Positions 1-9,496 of a stretch of DNA of 64,000 bases are shown in pieces. A model generated the notes under the pieces. That model was not told the DNA's origin, searched no databases, and was given only the letters and a program-made list of their open reading frames with translations. The position numbers and the translations under genes are program-made. This stretch comes from Thorsellia kenyensis (GTDB lineage Bacteria > Pseudomonadota > Gammaproteobacteria > Enterobacterales > Thorselliaceae), in NCBI RefSeq assembly GCF_042432445.1, contig NZ_JBHLXE010000076.1:1-64000 (forward strand), in the 5' to 3' direction. The stretch's first letter is position 1. Each line of letters starts with the position of its first letter.

Positions 1-278
1 TCTTTTCGACCCTCAATTAATACAATGCGACTGACAGCGGCTATGCACTTATTATACAAATCCACGCAATCCAATTCTCAGAGATTGTTATAGATTGCCT
101 GTTTATATGACTTTAATTTACCGATGCATCATTTTGCAATTGTCTCAGTTATAATGAAGCCATTTGATATATTTATCAATTGTTCTTAGTATAACTGGAA
201 TCAGAATAAATTTTTAAGAGCAAGCAATAGAATAGCTTATGTTGAGCGTTTAGAACTTAGAGTTAAAAATTCAGTAGT
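1..278. other. Non-coding left edge, downstream of yfaE
   Basis: AT-rich sequence between the window edge and the end of the yfaE gene. I see no convincing open frame, strong hairpin with a T-run, or tRNA-like structure. It may hold the 3' end of the nrdAB-yfaE transcript, but no terminator is clear. Confidence 0.4.
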
Positions 279-551
279 TCAAATTTCTAATTCCAAATCA
301 GTTAAAGGGCGACAGCAGCACGGCAAAATCTCTTTATCATTCAAATAGGCAAGTGGTTCTGTATGATAGGCAACCTCTCCACTGACTTTTTTAGTCCTAC
401 ACGCACCACAAAAGCCTTCTGTGCATTGAAATTCAATGAAAATCTCATTTTTTTTTAATGTATCAAGTAAACAAGATTCATTACTTTCATATGAAATGGT
501 TTTATCTTGACAAAGTAATTTTATTCTACACACAGTAAGGCAATCATTCAT
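279..551 (-). CDS. yfaE: YfaE-like [2Fe-2S] ferredoxin, NrdB cofactor maintenance
   Basis: A 90-residue plant-type ferredoxin. The cluster ligands are visible as C43-x4-C48-x2-C51 followed by a triple cysteine at 78-80 in the motif LPCCCRP, which is the YfaE arrangement. In E. coli YfaE delivers electrons to rebuild the diferric-tyrosyl radical of the class Ia ribonucleotide reductase small subunit. It follows nrdB on the same strand with an 8-bp gap, so it is most likely the last gene of an nrdA-nrdB-yfaE operon, the same order as in E. coli. The ribosome-binding site is weak (a GAG about 15 nt upstream), which suggests translational coupling to nrdB. The family assignment is firm; the role is from the E. 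coli homologue. Confidence 0.93.
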   Translation of the reverse strand: MNDCLTVCRIKLLCQDKTISYESNESCLLDTLKKNEIFIEFQCTEGFCGACRTKKVSGEVAYHTEPLAYLNDKEILPCCCRPLTDLELEI

Positions 552-559
552 TGTTGTAT

Positions 560-1690
560 TTAGAGCTCAAAGTCTTTAAATTCAGAGGCATCAACTTCAG
601 AATCTATTTGTCCAACAAGATAAGAACTGACTTCCACTTCTTGCGGTGCGACCTGAACATTATCAGACACTAACCAAGCATTGATCCAAGGAATCGGATT
701 ACTTTTGGCATCAAATGCCATTGGAAGTCCAACTGCTTGCATACGAATATTAGTAATATATTCTACATACTGGCAAAGTATATCTTTATTAAGTCCGATC
801 ATAGAGCCATCTTTAAACAAATATTCAGCCCAATCTTTTTCTTGCTGAGCGACTTTTAAAAAGAGATTAAAACATTCAGCTTCACACTCTTTAGCGATAT
901 CAGCCATTTGAGGATCATCTTTACCTGAACGTAAAATATTAAGCATGTGCTGTGTTCCTGTCAAATGAAGGGCCTCATCACGAGCGATTAATTTAATGAT
1001 TTTAGCATTACCTTCCATTAATTCTCTTTCCGCGAAAGCAAATGAGCAAGCAAAGCTCACATAAAATCTAATGGCTTCCAGTGCATTAACGCTCATTAAA
1101 CACAGATATAATCTTTTTTTAAGTTCAGTTAAATCCACATTGACGGAGTGACCATTTAAAGTATGATTGCCTTCCCCAAACTGGTGGTACAAACCTGTTA
1201 GGTGTATTAAATCATCATAATACTTAGAAATGTCATCAGCACGCTTAGAGATTTCATTGTTGGTTACAATATCATCAAAGACAATGCTCGGATCGTTCAT
1301 TACATTTCTGATGATATGGGTATAAGAACGAGAATGTATCGTTTCAGAAAATGCCCAAGTTTCAACCCATGTTTCTAATTCAGGGATTGATATGATTGGA
1401 AGCAAGGCCACATTAGGGCTACGGCCTTGTATAGAATCTAACAATGTTTGGTACTTTAAATTACTAATAAAAATGTGCTTTTCATGATCTGGTAAATTAT
1501 TATAATCAATTCTATCTTTAGAAACATCTACTTCTTCAGGACGCCAAAAGAATGAGAGTTGCTTTTCTATTAACTTTTCAAAAATTTCATATTTTTGTTG
1601 ATCGTAACGCGCAACATTCACTGATTGACCAAAAAACATAGGTTCTAGCAATTGATCATTTTGAACTTTAGAAAACGTAGTATAAAACAT
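560..1690 (-). CDS. nrdB: Ribonucleoside-diphosphate reductase class Ia, beta subunit
   Basis: The small radical-carrying subunit of aerobic ribonucleotide reductase. The frame is open further upstream to 1735, but the ATG at 1690 gives exactly 376 residues, the E. coli length, begins with the family N-terminus MFYTTFS, and is preceded by GAGGA about 9 nt upstream, so I use it. Signature segments include SFFWRPEEVD, the LLDS iron-ligand helix near 84, the radical tyrosine in SRSYTH near residue 123, and the ARDEALH iron-ligand motif. The flexible C-terminus ends in a DFEL-like tail that docks on NrdA. It sits between nrdA and yfaE and works as NrdA2-NrdB2 to make dNDPs. Conservation to E. coli NrdB is very high by eye. 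Confidence 0.97.
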   Translation of the reverse strand: MFYTTFSKVQNDQLLEPMFFGQSVNVARYDQQKYEIFEKLIEKQLSFFWRPEEVDVSKDRIDYNNLPDHEKHIFISNLKYQTLLDSIQGRSPNVALLPIISIPELETWVETWAFSETIHSRSYTHIIRNVMNDPSIVFDDIVTNNEISKRADDISKYYDDLIHLTGLYHQFGEGNHTLNGHSVNVDLTELKKRLYLCLMSVNALEAIRFYVSFACSFAFAERELMEGNAKIIKLIARDEALHLTGTQHMLNILRSGKDDPQMADIAKECEAECFNLFLKVAQQEKDWAEYLFKDGSMIGLNKDILCQYVEYITNIRMQAVGLPMAFDAKSNPIPWINAWLVSDNVQVAPQEVEVSSYLVGQIDSEVDASEFKDFEL

Positions 1691-1968
1691 TTTAAGTAAT
1701 CCTCTATTTTGTATATATTGACGATTTATCGGCAAAATAATTTAATGCACACCATTATACCAGTATTTGTTATTATGAAAGCGTAGTCAGTAAAATTTGA
1801 TTTTATTGAAAAATTCAGAGTTTACAAAATTATATGCACGATAATCAAAGCTAGGGGGCAGATACCAAGTTACAATAAATAATTGATGGTTATCAGGGGA
1901 ATCTGTCTTTTTTTAGCTTAGAATCAACAATTAACAGCATGATAATTCGTAACGAAACACACAAGTTA

Positions 1969-4284
1969 TCAAATTTTGCATCCGCCGCCTTCACAATCAT
2001 CATCAGCATCCGAAGTCATATCTTGTAATTCAGGAAGTCTACTGTCATGGATATCTTCTTGAACGTCATCAGCACCATCACGTGTATTATGATAATAAAG
2101 CGTTTTAAGGCCAAATTTATAGGCTGTTAATAAATCATTCATTAACTGTTTCATTGGTACTTTTTCACCAGGGAAACGTCTAGGATCATAATTAGTATTT
2201 GATGAAATAGCTTGGTCGACAAACTTTTGCATGATGGCGACTAGCTTTATATATCCTTCATTACTAGGCATATCCCATAACAATTCGTATTGTTCTTTCA
2301 ATCTTTCATATTCAGGAACAACTTGCTTTAAAATGCCGTCTTTTGATGCTTTTATGCTTATGTGTCCTCTTGGTGGTTCTATGCCATTGGTCGCATTTGA
2401 TATCTGCGAAGAGGTTTCTGATGGCATTAAAGCAGAAAGAGTCGAGTTTCTTAATCCATGAGCTTTAATATTTTCTCTTAATGTTTCCCAATCTAAATGA
2501 AGAGATTCCTGGCAGAAGGTATCAATATTTTTTTTGTAAGTATCAATAGGTAAAATACCTTTGGAATAGGTAGTTTGATCAAACCAAGGACATGCGCCAA
2601 ATTCTTTCGCTAAGTTGTTTGATGCTTTGAGCAAATAATATTGAATTGCTTCGAATGTTTTATGAGTTAAGTGGTTAGCACTACCATCAGAATAACGCAT
2701 GCCATTTTTTGCTAAATAGTAGGCGAAATTAATGACCCCAATTCCTAATGTTCTTCTTCCTATAGAGCCACGACGAGCAGCGGCTAAAGGGTAGTCCTGA
2801 TAATCTAATAGTGAATCAAGAGCTCTGACAGCTAAATCAGCAAGATTTTCTAATTCATCTAAAGAGTCAATTGCTCCAAGGTTAAATGCTGATAAAGTAC
2901 ATAAAGCAATTTCTCCTTCAGGATCGTTAATATCATTAGATGGGTTAGTAGGTAAAGCAATTTCAAGACATAAGTTAGATTGTCTGACGGGCGCTACTTT
3001 CGGATCGAATGGGCTATGGGTATTGCAATGATCGACATTTTGAATATAAATTCGGCCTGTTGACGCTCTTTCTTGCAGCATTAAAGAAAACAGATCAACA
3101 GCTTTAACTTGTTCTTTTCTGATGGTAGTGTCTTGTTCGTATAGTTTATACAAACGTTCAAATTCCTCTTGATCGGCAAAAAATGCGTCATAAAGACCTG
3201 GTACATCTGAAGGACTAAATAGTGTAATCACATCATTTTTTATAAGACGTTCATACATTAATTTATTTATTTGCACGCCATAGTCGAGATGACGAACTCT
3301 GTTTTGTTCAACGCCGCGGTTATTTTTAAGCACTAAAAGACTTTCAACCTCAAGATGCCAAAGAGGATAGAAAAGTGTTGCAGCCCCTCCTCTAACTCCG
3401 CCTTGAGAACATGATTTTACGGCAGTTTGAAAATGCTTATAAAATGGAATGCACCCTGTATGAAAAGCTTCTCCGCCTCTAATAGAACTACCAAGTGCTC
3501 TGATTCTACCTGCATTAATGCCTATTCCAGCTCTTTGTGACACATATTTCACTATAGAGCTCGCTGTTGCATTGATTGAATCTAAACTGTCGTCACATTC
3601 AATAAGCACACATGAACTGAATTGTCTTGTTGGGGTTCTTACACCAGACATGATGGGTGTAGGTAAAGAAATTTTAAATGAAGATACTGCATCATAAAAA
3701 CGTTTAACATAATCAAGACGAGTGTCTCTGTCGTAGTTTGCAAATAGACAAGCGGATACTAATATGTACAAGAATTGTGCGCTTTCATAAATTTCGCCCG
3801 TCACACGATTTTGCACTAAATATTTTCCTTCTAATTGCTTGACCGCAGCATAAGAAAAATTCATATCTCTTTCATGATCTATGTATTTATCAAGGATATC
3901 TAATTCTTCCTTAGAATAATCTGCTAGAATATGTTTATCATACTTACCCATATTGACTAATTTATAAACATGATCATATAGTGAAGGAGGAGTGAATTCA
4001 CCGTATGCTTTTTTGCGCAGATGATATATTGCTAAGCGTGCTGCAGCATATTGATAGTCAGGTGATTCTTTTGAAATAAGATCGGCTGCAGCCTTAATCA
4101 ATGTCTCATGAATGTCAGAGGTTCTGATTCCATCATAGAATTGAATTCTCGCTTTCAACTCTATCTGAGAAGCCGAGACATCTTTTAGATTTTCTGTCGC
4201 CCATTTTATTACGCGATGAATTTTATCTAAGTTAATCTTTTCTTTTCTGCCGTCACGTTTTGTGACCATAAGAGTATGAGTCAT
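1969..4284 (-). CDS. nrdA: Ribonucleoside-diphosphate reductase class Ia, alpha subunit
   Basis: The large catalytic subunit (771 residues; E. coli 761). An N-terminal ATP-cone begins at TKRDGRKEKI. The redox-active cysteines are visible in FSSCVLIEC (near 225) and LCTLSAFNLG (near 462), the thiyl-radical cysteine in NLCLEIALP, and the C-terminal shuttle pair C764/C769 in CEGGGCKI. It reduces NDPs to dNDPs together with NrdB. The C-terminal region before the shuttle cysteines is slightly longer and more acidic than in E. coli. There is a gap of roughly 280 bp before nrdB, larger than usual, in which I see no clear terminator or promoter. Two NrdR boxes and a promoter lie just upstream. Confidence 0.97.
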   Translation of the reverse strand: MTHTLMVTKRDGRKEKINLDKIHRVIKWATENLKDVSASQIELKARIQFYDGIRTSDIHETLIKAAADLISKESPDYQYAAARLAIYHLRKKAYGEFTPPSLYDHVYKLVNMGKYDKHILADYSKEELDILDKYIDHERDMNFSYAAVKQLEGKYLVQNRVTGEIYESAQFLYILVSACLFANYDRDTRLDYVKRFYDAVSSFKISLPTPIMSGVRTPTRQFSSCVLIECDDSLDSINATASSIVKYVSQRAGIGINAGRIRALGSSIRGGEAFHTGCIPFYKHFQTAVKSCSQGGVRGGAATLFYPLWHLEVESLLVLKNNRGVEQNRVRHLDYGVQINKLMYERLIKNDVITLFSPSDVPGLYDAFFADQEEFERLYKLYEQDTTIRKEQVKAVDLFSLMLQERASTGRIYIQNVDHCNTHSPFDPKVAPVRQSNLCLEIALPTNPSNDINDPEGEIALCTLSAFNLGAIDSLDELENLADLAVRALDSLLDYQDYPLAAARRGSIGRRTLGIGVINFAYYLAKNGMRYSDGSANHLTHKTFEAIQYYLLKASNNLAKEFGACPWFDQTTYSKGILPIDTYKKNIDTFCQESLHLDWETLRENIKAHGLRNSTLSALMPSETSSQISNATNGIEPPRGHISIKASKDGILKQVVPEYERLKEQYELLWDMPSNEGYIKLVAIMQKFVDQAISSNTNYDPRRFPGEKVPMKQLMNDLLTAYKFGLKTLYYHNTRDGADDVQEDIHDSRLPELQDMTSDADDDCEGGGCKI

Positions 4285-4361
4285 GATTTAGCCTTGCCAA
4301 TAGTATAGGGTTTATTAGTAAAAGTAAGTGTTTATTCGGATAGTGGGTAGTTTTATTAAAG

Positions 4362-4377
4362 ACACTATATGTAGTGT
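4362..4377 (-). promoter_or_regulatory. NrdR box 1 (promoter-distal half of the pair)
   Basis: The sequence ACACTATATGTAGTGT is an inverted repeat matching the published NrdR consensus (acaCwAtATaTwGtgt) at nearly every position. It lies about 80 bp upstream of the nrdA start. NrdR represses ribonucleotide reductase genes when dATP is high. A second box begins 32 bp away, about three helical turns, which is the usual spacing for cooperative binding. Confidence 0.85.
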
Positions 4378-4393
4378 TTTTGCTTGCCTAAGA

Positions 4394-4409
4394 CAACAAG
4401 ATAGAGTGT
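4394..4409 (-). promoter_or_regulatory. NrdR box 2, overlapping the nrdA -10 region
   Basis: CAACAAGATAGAGTGT matches the NrdR-box consensus less well (about 12 of 16 positions) but lies exactly 32 bp from the strong box. On the minus strand it covers the proposed -10 element of nrdA, so binding would block transcription. Confidence 0.75.
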
Positions 4410-4426
4410 TTTTAAAATTTTTTCAA
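4398..4426 (-). promoter_or_regulatory. Candidate sigma-70 promoter of nrdA-nrdB-yfaE
   Basis: Read on the minus strand: -35 TTGAAA at 4426-4421, a 17-bp spacer, and -10 TATCTT at 4403-4398. The -10 overlaps NrdR box 2 and the start point would fall just before box 1. A weaker alternative (TTGTCT at 4396-4391 with a 17-bp spacer) exists. Confidence 0.5.
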
Positions 4427-4468
4427 GCGTATTTTTTTATAAAAAAAGCTTGACTTCCTTCAAGCGTA
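4422..4468. repeat. Direct repeat of TTCAAGCGTA flanking an A/T hairpin
   Basis: The 10-mer TTCAAGCGTA occurs at 4422-4431 and again at 4459-4468. Between them TCAAGC and GCTTGA, with T7 and A7 runs inside, can form a stem-loop (about 4423-4453). It lies between the divergent nrdA and recB promoters. Possible binding sites or a structural element; function unknown. Confidence 0.4.
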
Positions 4469-4480
4469 AATGACTATTAG
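4450..4480 (+). promoter_or_regulatory. Weak candidate promoter for recB
   Basis: TTGACT at 4450-4455 is a good -35 match, but the best -10 downstream is TATTAG at 4475-4480 with a 19-bp spacer, longer than ideal. It would give a 5' leader of about 85 nt before the recB start. Confidence 0.3.
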
Positions 4481-4570
4481 CTTTTTTTAGAAAAAATTTT
4501 TAAAAAAAAATTGCCTAAAAATTTTAAAATAACTCTTGATTTTATCAATATAAATCCAGCAGGAGCTTTC

Positions 4571-7500
4571 ATGGCGGTTACTCAAAAAAAGAACAATTCC
4601 ACTGTAATGATGCAATCTTTAGATCCTTTTACTGTTGAGTTAGATGGAACTATATTGATAGAAGCTTCAGCTGGAACAGGAAAAACTTATACCATTTCGC
4701 TTTTGTATTTAAGATTGTTACTCGGTATTCGTGAAAGTAATGTTTTTACATTCCCCTTAAGTGTAGAGAAGATTTTAGTTGTTACTTTTACTAAAGCGGC
4801 TACAGAAGAATTAAAGTCACGAATTCGTGCGAATATTCATGAATTAAGAATTGAATGTATAAGACATCATGCTTCACCTCTTTTAACTCAAAAATCAAGA
4901 TTTACTCCGATACTCGATCAATTGGTTTTACAAAATCGGCTTGCTGAGGCGATTGACATTTTGTTACTTGCTGAACAGGAGATGGATAAAGCGTCTATCT
5001 TTACCATTCATGGCTTTGCGCAAAAAGCTTTAAATGAACTTGCCCTAGAGTCTAATAACTTGTTTAATTTGACGTTGCTTGAAAATGACAGCGCATTGGT
5101 TCGTCAGGTTGTAGAAGATTTTTGGCGGACAATTTGCTATCAGGTGACAGAGCGCTTTCATCATGCTATTTTAAATTGTTTCAAATCACCTTCTGAATTG
5201 CAAGGCTACATTAAAGATTTTTTATCTGGAAATCTTCCTGAATATTTAGATGAAATAGTCAAAAGTCAACCCCTTAATTCAGAACAATTGTCTGCTAATA
5301 GTAATAATAAAACTTCAATCTATACTAAAGAGCAGTTTGATCAATATTCTACGCTAAAGGAAAAAATACTATTTTTACAAGAGAACTATTTGAGTTTAGA
5401 AGTAAATTCAGTTGAACCCCTCAAGAAAGCGTGGCGTGAAGCAATCAATTCCCCTACGTCAGAATTAAATGCATTAATCGCAAATTATTCTTGCTTGAAC
5501 GGTCGAAGTTTTCCTGCAGGTAAAATAGAGTCCTTAGTGGATGAGATGAACAATTGGGTGGTTTCGCCTGCAATCGCTTCACCACCTAAAGATATAGCAA
5601 GTCTTGGACAAGAAAATTTAATAAACAAAACGAAAAAAAATTTTAATCCTCCAAAAATGCGACTTTTCGAATTAATCGATGAGTACTTAGCCCTTAATTT
5701 ATCTGATTTTTTAAAGGCCAATTTATTAAAACTTGCTACATTAACGATTGGAGAAAGTTATAGTCAACTCAAAACAAAAGAAGGGATCTTAACGTTTGAT
5801 GACTTAATTTTTCGACTAGACTGCGCAATTCAAAAGGATGATACGCATGAACTCAAGCGTTTGATCCAAGAACAGTACCCGGTAGCATTAATTGATGAGT
5901 TCCAAGATACGGATTTTAATCAATTTAGCATATTCTCATCACTCTATAGTTCATCCTTTCAAAAGGATCATTTGCCATTATTAATTTTGATAGGGGATCC
6001 TAAACAAGCCATTTACTCTTTTCGCGGTGCTGATATCTATGCATATATGTCAGCAAAAAAAGAGACTACCAGGCACTATACACTAGACACAAATTATCGT
6101 TCTTCGCCTAAAGTGATCGACTCAGTGAATGCCTTATTTAGTGCAGAAAAATCTCCTTTTTTGTTTGAGGAGATCCCTTTTCTTAAAGTCAAAAAGGCAA
6201 AGGAGAATAATAATTTAGAGTTTGTTGTTGAAGGAGAGTCTCAGCCTGGCCTTGGTTTATTAGTCTCAGATGAACTATTGTCTTTAAATGAATATAAGCA
6301 AGAGATGTCAGAAAAAGTAGCAAACATCATTGCGAACTGGTTAAATTTAGCTAGAGAGGGCAAGGCCTATTTTATTGATAAAAATGGCCTTACCAAAAAT
6401 CTTGATGTCAGTGATATTTGCATTATTGTGAGGAGTAAACCTGAATCAGACTATATCAATGAGTCATTAAGTAAAAGAGGGATTCAAAGCGTATATTTGT
6501 CTGGTGAAACCTCTGTATTTAAAACCGATTTAGCTATAGATGTTTTAAGATTATTAAAAGCCATTAATATGCCTAGTAATGATAAGCTTCTACTTGAGGC
6601 CTACGGTTCGGGATTATTCCAAAAAAATGCTAAGGAAATATTTGAATTAAGAGAAAATGACGAATTTCTCGAAGCATTAATGGTTAAGTTTAAAGGCTAC
6701 CATGATAAATGGCTTCAAAATGGTATAATGGCCGTACTTCGTGCTATTTTACTTGATTATGATTTGGCTAAAGCGTGGCAAGCAGCAGGATTAGGAGAAA
6801 GAATTTTATTAGACTACTTGCATTTAGCCGAGCTATTGCAATCAATTGAGTCAAATTTCGAAAGTGGTTTTGAGTTGATTAATTGGCTTGTAGAGCAAAC
6901 ACAAAAAACCACCTTAGCTAAAGATGACTTTCAACTAAGGCTAGAGAGCAACAAAAACTTAATTAAAATAATTACTATTCATAAATCAAAAGGTCTCGAA
7001 TTTCCAATTGTTGTCCATCCTTTTGCAATGTTGTTTCACTCGCTTGATAGTGGTGATAAGGCTAAAATATTGGCCTATGTTCATGAAGATTTGCATATGA
7101 AAGTTACCGATGTTTCTGTTGAGCCATCTAAGCAAAAATCTCAGGCCATTGAGTATGAATTACTGACAGAAAATATTCGCTTATCTTATGTCGCTTTGAC
7201 ACGTGCAAAATATCACTGCGTGATTGGACTCAGCCATTTAATGAAAGCTAAAAACTCGAAAGAAGATAAGGCGATTACTTTTTCAACAAGTGTAGGGCAT
7301 TTATTACTTAATGGACATAAGATGGCTTCTAACACTGAAGATAAAGAGTGTGCATTACCTAGATTTAATGAATGTATAGAATCACTTATTTTGCGCAGTA
7401 AAGAGGGGGAATCTACTTCTATCGAATTGATCAATAATATTAAATATACTGAATTAAAGTCTTTAGATGCAGAGTCGCCCTTGAATGAAAAATTAGTTTT

Positions 7501-8539
7501 AAAGCAATTTACACGACAACTGAAAGAAAATTGGAGGATATCAAGTTATTCAAGTCTAATCTATTTATCTAAAACAACCCAAACCACTTATGAACCGAAG
7601 ATAACACATAAATTCGAGGAATTATTGGGCAATGAAATACGCAATATAGAGAATGGGCTTGAGCATACTGATGATATTCTCCTTAACAAAAATCAGCAAC
7701 TAAATGCATTTTCATTTCCCCGCGGCTCTAGGCCTGGAATTTTTTTACATAGCCTTTTAGAAGATTTAGAAAAATATTTAGGAGATGATGACTCTCATCA
7801 AATCGCTTGGCAGGCAATTTTTGAGGAATTTAATCACTATTTTTCAAAGCATAATCCTTCCCAGCTGATTGATTTGAATGTTTGGCAAAAACCTCTATAT
7901 GAGTGGCTGTTATCTATTTATAACTATCAATTACCAGTTGCTCATGTTGCTTTATCTGCAATCCCTAAGGCGCATCAGCTCAAAGAGTTGCATTTTCATT
8001 TATCAATACGAAAAAGTGTCAGTTCAAAAGAGTTAAATTATTTGCTCAATTCTTATGATCAACTTTCAAGTAAATCTAAAGAACTTAACTTTGCTGATGT
8101 TGAGGGAATGCTTCAGGGGTTTATAGATTTAGTTTTTGTCCATAATAATAAATATTATATTGTGGATTACAAATCCAATTATTTAGGAGACGATATTAAT
8201 GATTATAACCAAGAAGCATTAGAGCAAGCCATGATTTTGCATAGGTATGATTTACAATATCAATTATATACATTAGCCCTACATAGATTTTTAAGGCATA
8301 GGTTAAGCGCATATGACTATGATACGCATTTTGGTGGCGTTTATTACCTATTCATAAGAGCATTAGATAAGAATATTCAGTTAGATTCATCTCCTATCCC
8401 GTTAAATAGTGGGACTATGGAAACAATAGTAAGTTGTGAACAAATAACAAAAAAAGAAGAATTCTGTAGTGGTATTTTTTATAATAAACCTAAAAAAGAA
8501 CTTATTGAAGGGTTAGATAAGTTATTTAGTGGTAGATAG
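4571..8539 (+). CDS. recB: RecB subunit of the RecBCD helicase-nuclease
   Basis: A 1322-residue RecB. I start at the ATG at 4571 because AGGAG lies 5 nt upstream and the product then begins shortly before the family N-terminus; the frame extends to a TTG at 4511 without support. Walker A (EASAGTGKT, residues 31-39) and the UvrD/Rep motif II (LIDEFQDTD) define an SF1A helicase. The C-terminal nuclease domain is intact: GFIDLVF followed by DYKSNYLG near residues 1200-1207, the DxK catalytic core. RecB is the 3'-5' translocase and the only nuclease of RecBCD, used for double-strand break repair and degradation of foreign linear DNA. It is longer than E. coli RecB (1180), with extra low-complexity stretches. 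No recC or recD is beside it, unlike E. coli, where they are clustered with ptrA. Confidence 0.93.
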   Translation: MAVTQKKNNSTVMMQSLDPFTVELDGTILIEASAGTGKTYTISLLYLRLLLGIRESNVFTFPLSVEKILVVTFTKAATEELKSRIRANIHELRIECIRHHASPLLTQKSRFTPILDQLVLQNRLAEAIDILLLAEQEMDKASIFTIHGFAQKALNELALESNNLFNLTLLENDSALVRQVVEDFWRTICYQVTERFHHAILNCFKSPSELQGYIKDFLSGNLPEYLDEIVKSQPLNSEQLSANSNNKTSIYTKEQFDQYSTLKEKILFLQENYLSLEVNSVEPLKKAWREAINSPTSELNALIANYSCLNGRSFPAGKIESLVDEMNNWVVSPAIASPPKDIASLGQENLINKTKKNFNPPKMRLFELIDEYLALNLSDFLKANLLKLATLTIGESYSQLKTKEGILTFDDLIFRLDCAIQKDDTHELKRLIQEQYPVALIDEFQDTDFNQFSIFSSLYSSSFQKDHLPLLILIGDPKQAIYSFRGADIYAYMSAKKETTRHYTLDTNYRSSPKVIDSVNALFSAEKSPFLFEEIPFLKVKKAKENNNLEFVVEGESQPGLGLLVSDELLSLNEYKQEMSEKVANIIANWLNLAREGKAYFIDKNGLTKNLDVSDICIIVRSKPESDYINESLSKRGIQSVYLSGETSVFKTDLAIDVLRLLKAINMPSNDKLLLEAYGSGLFQKNAKEIFELRENDEFLEALMVKFKGYHDKWLQNGIMAVLRAILLDYDLAKAWQAAGLGERILLDYLHLAELLQSIESNFESGFELINWLVEQTQKTTLAKDDFQLRLESNKNLIKIITIHKSKGLEFPIVVHPFAMLFHSLDSGDKAKILAYVHEDLHMKVTDVSVEPSKQKSQAIEYELLTENIRLSYVALTRAKYHCVIGLSHLMKAKNSKEDKAITFSTSVGHLLLNGHKMASNTEDKECALPRFNECIESLILRSKEGESTSIELINNIKYTELKSLDAESPLNEKLVLKQFTRQLKENWRISSYSSLIYLSKTTQTTYEPKITHKFEELLGNEIRNIENGLEHTDDILLNKNQQLNAFSFPRGSRPGIFLHSLLEDLEKYLGDDDSHQIAWQAIFEEFNHYFSKHNPSQLIDLNVWQKPLYEWLLSIYNYQLPVAHVALSAIPKAHQLKELHFHLSIRKSVSSKELNYLLNSYDQLSSKSKELNFADVEGMLQGFIDLVFVHNNKYYIVDYKSNYLGDDINDYNQEALEQAMILHRYDLQYQLYTLALHRFLRHRLSAYDYDTHFGGVYYLFIRALDKNIQLDSSPIPLNSGTMETIVSCEQITKKEEFCSGIFYNKPKKELIEGLDKLFSGR

Positions 8540-8556
8540 CTGATATTTTGTTAATT

Positions 8557-8597
8557 TAGCTCTCCCTACATTCATGAGATTTTGGTAGGGTGAGCTA
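8557..8597. terminator. Stem-loop between convergent recB and udk
   Basis: TAGCTCTCCCTAC (8557-8569) pairs with GTAGGGTGAGCTA (8585-8597), 12 of 13 positions, with a 15-nt loop. It lies just past the recB stop and before the convergent udk end, where a bidirectional terminator is expected. Neither side has a good T-run, so the call is tentative. Confidence 0.45.
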
Positions 8598-8701
8598 TCA
8601 TTAGATTGAATGACTGAATTAAAAAATAAAATTTTGAAATTAAATTAATTACAACGTGAGTTAATCCATTCTTTTTATATTAAGAGTAGACTAGTCTCAG
8701 C

Positions 8702-9394
8702 TTAGTTGATAAAAAATGTTTTTATTTGAGCTTTAAGCATTTCGATAGCCCGTCTATTTTTTCCGCCTTTAGGGATAATTACATCTGCAAATTGTTTTGA
8801 GGGATCTATAAATTGCAAATACATGGGTCTAACAGTAGCACGGTATTGTGCGATGACAGATTCCATTGAACGCCCACGTTCATTCATGTCCCTTTGCATG
8901 CGTCGAATTAAACAAATATCTAGAGGGGTATCAACGAATATGGAAAAATTAAGTGCATCTCTAATTCTTTTATCCGTAAGTAATAATATTCCTTCGATAA
9001 TTATCACTCTTTTTGATGTAAATGTTTTGGTCTCTTTTTTGCGAGTGTGAGTAACATAATCGTATTGAGGGATCTCTACAGCATTACCCGCTTTGAGGGA
9101 ATTCAAATGTTGAATTAAAAGGTCATGATCCATTGCGTTTGGGTGGTCATAATTTGTTTTTATTCTGTCTTCAAAAGTTAAGTGATCTTGACACTTATAG
9201 TAACTGTCTTCTGCGATGATGTCGATCCATTCTTTACCTACATCTGCTTTTAACTCTTTGTATAATGTATCTGCAAGTAAGGTTTTTCCAGATGCTGAAG
9301 CCCCTGCAATACCTATGATGATACAAGAAGAATGAGTTGAGGCATGGCTGTCTATTTGCGAGTTGGATGATTTTGGATCAAAAGATGATGGCAT
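8702..9394 (-). CDS. udk: Uridine/cytidine kinase
   Basis: A pyrimidine-salvage kinase that phosphorylates uridine and cytidine to UMP and CMP. The P-loop GASASGKT is at residues 31-38, followed by the EDSYYK and NYDHPNAMDHDLL segments and the lid region RGRSMESV typical of Udk. At 230 residues it is about 17 longer than the E. coli enzyme, from a non-conserved N-terminal leader; another start is possible but none has a clearly better ribosome-binding site (the present one is a weak AGG 10 nt upstream). It is a single gene between recB (convergent) and tmcA (same strand, about 100 bp upstream). Confidence 0.95.
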   Translation of the reverse strand: MPSSFDPKSSNSQIDSHASTHSSCIIIGIAGASASGKTLLADTLYKELKADVGKEWIDIIAEDSYYKCQDHLTFEDRIKTNYDHPNAMDHDLLIQHLNSLKAGNAVEIPQYDYVTHTRKKETKTFTSKRVIIIEGILLLTDKRIRDALNFSIFVDTPLDICLIRRMQRDMNERGRSMESVIAQYRATVRPMYLQFIDPSKQFADVIIPKGGKNRRAIEMLKAQIKTFFIN

Positions 9395-9496
9395 GTCGTT
9401 ATAACCTGTAGAAATTGTAAAAAAAGCGTAACAGCAAGCCAGAGTGCAAACTGTTAGATTATTTGCGAAGATTATCCTATGAATTAAGAGTATCTA

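Noticed and set aside
4511..4570. TTG-started extension of RecB by 20 residues.
   Set aside because: No ribosome-binding site before the TTG; the ATG at 4571 has AGGAG at the right distance.
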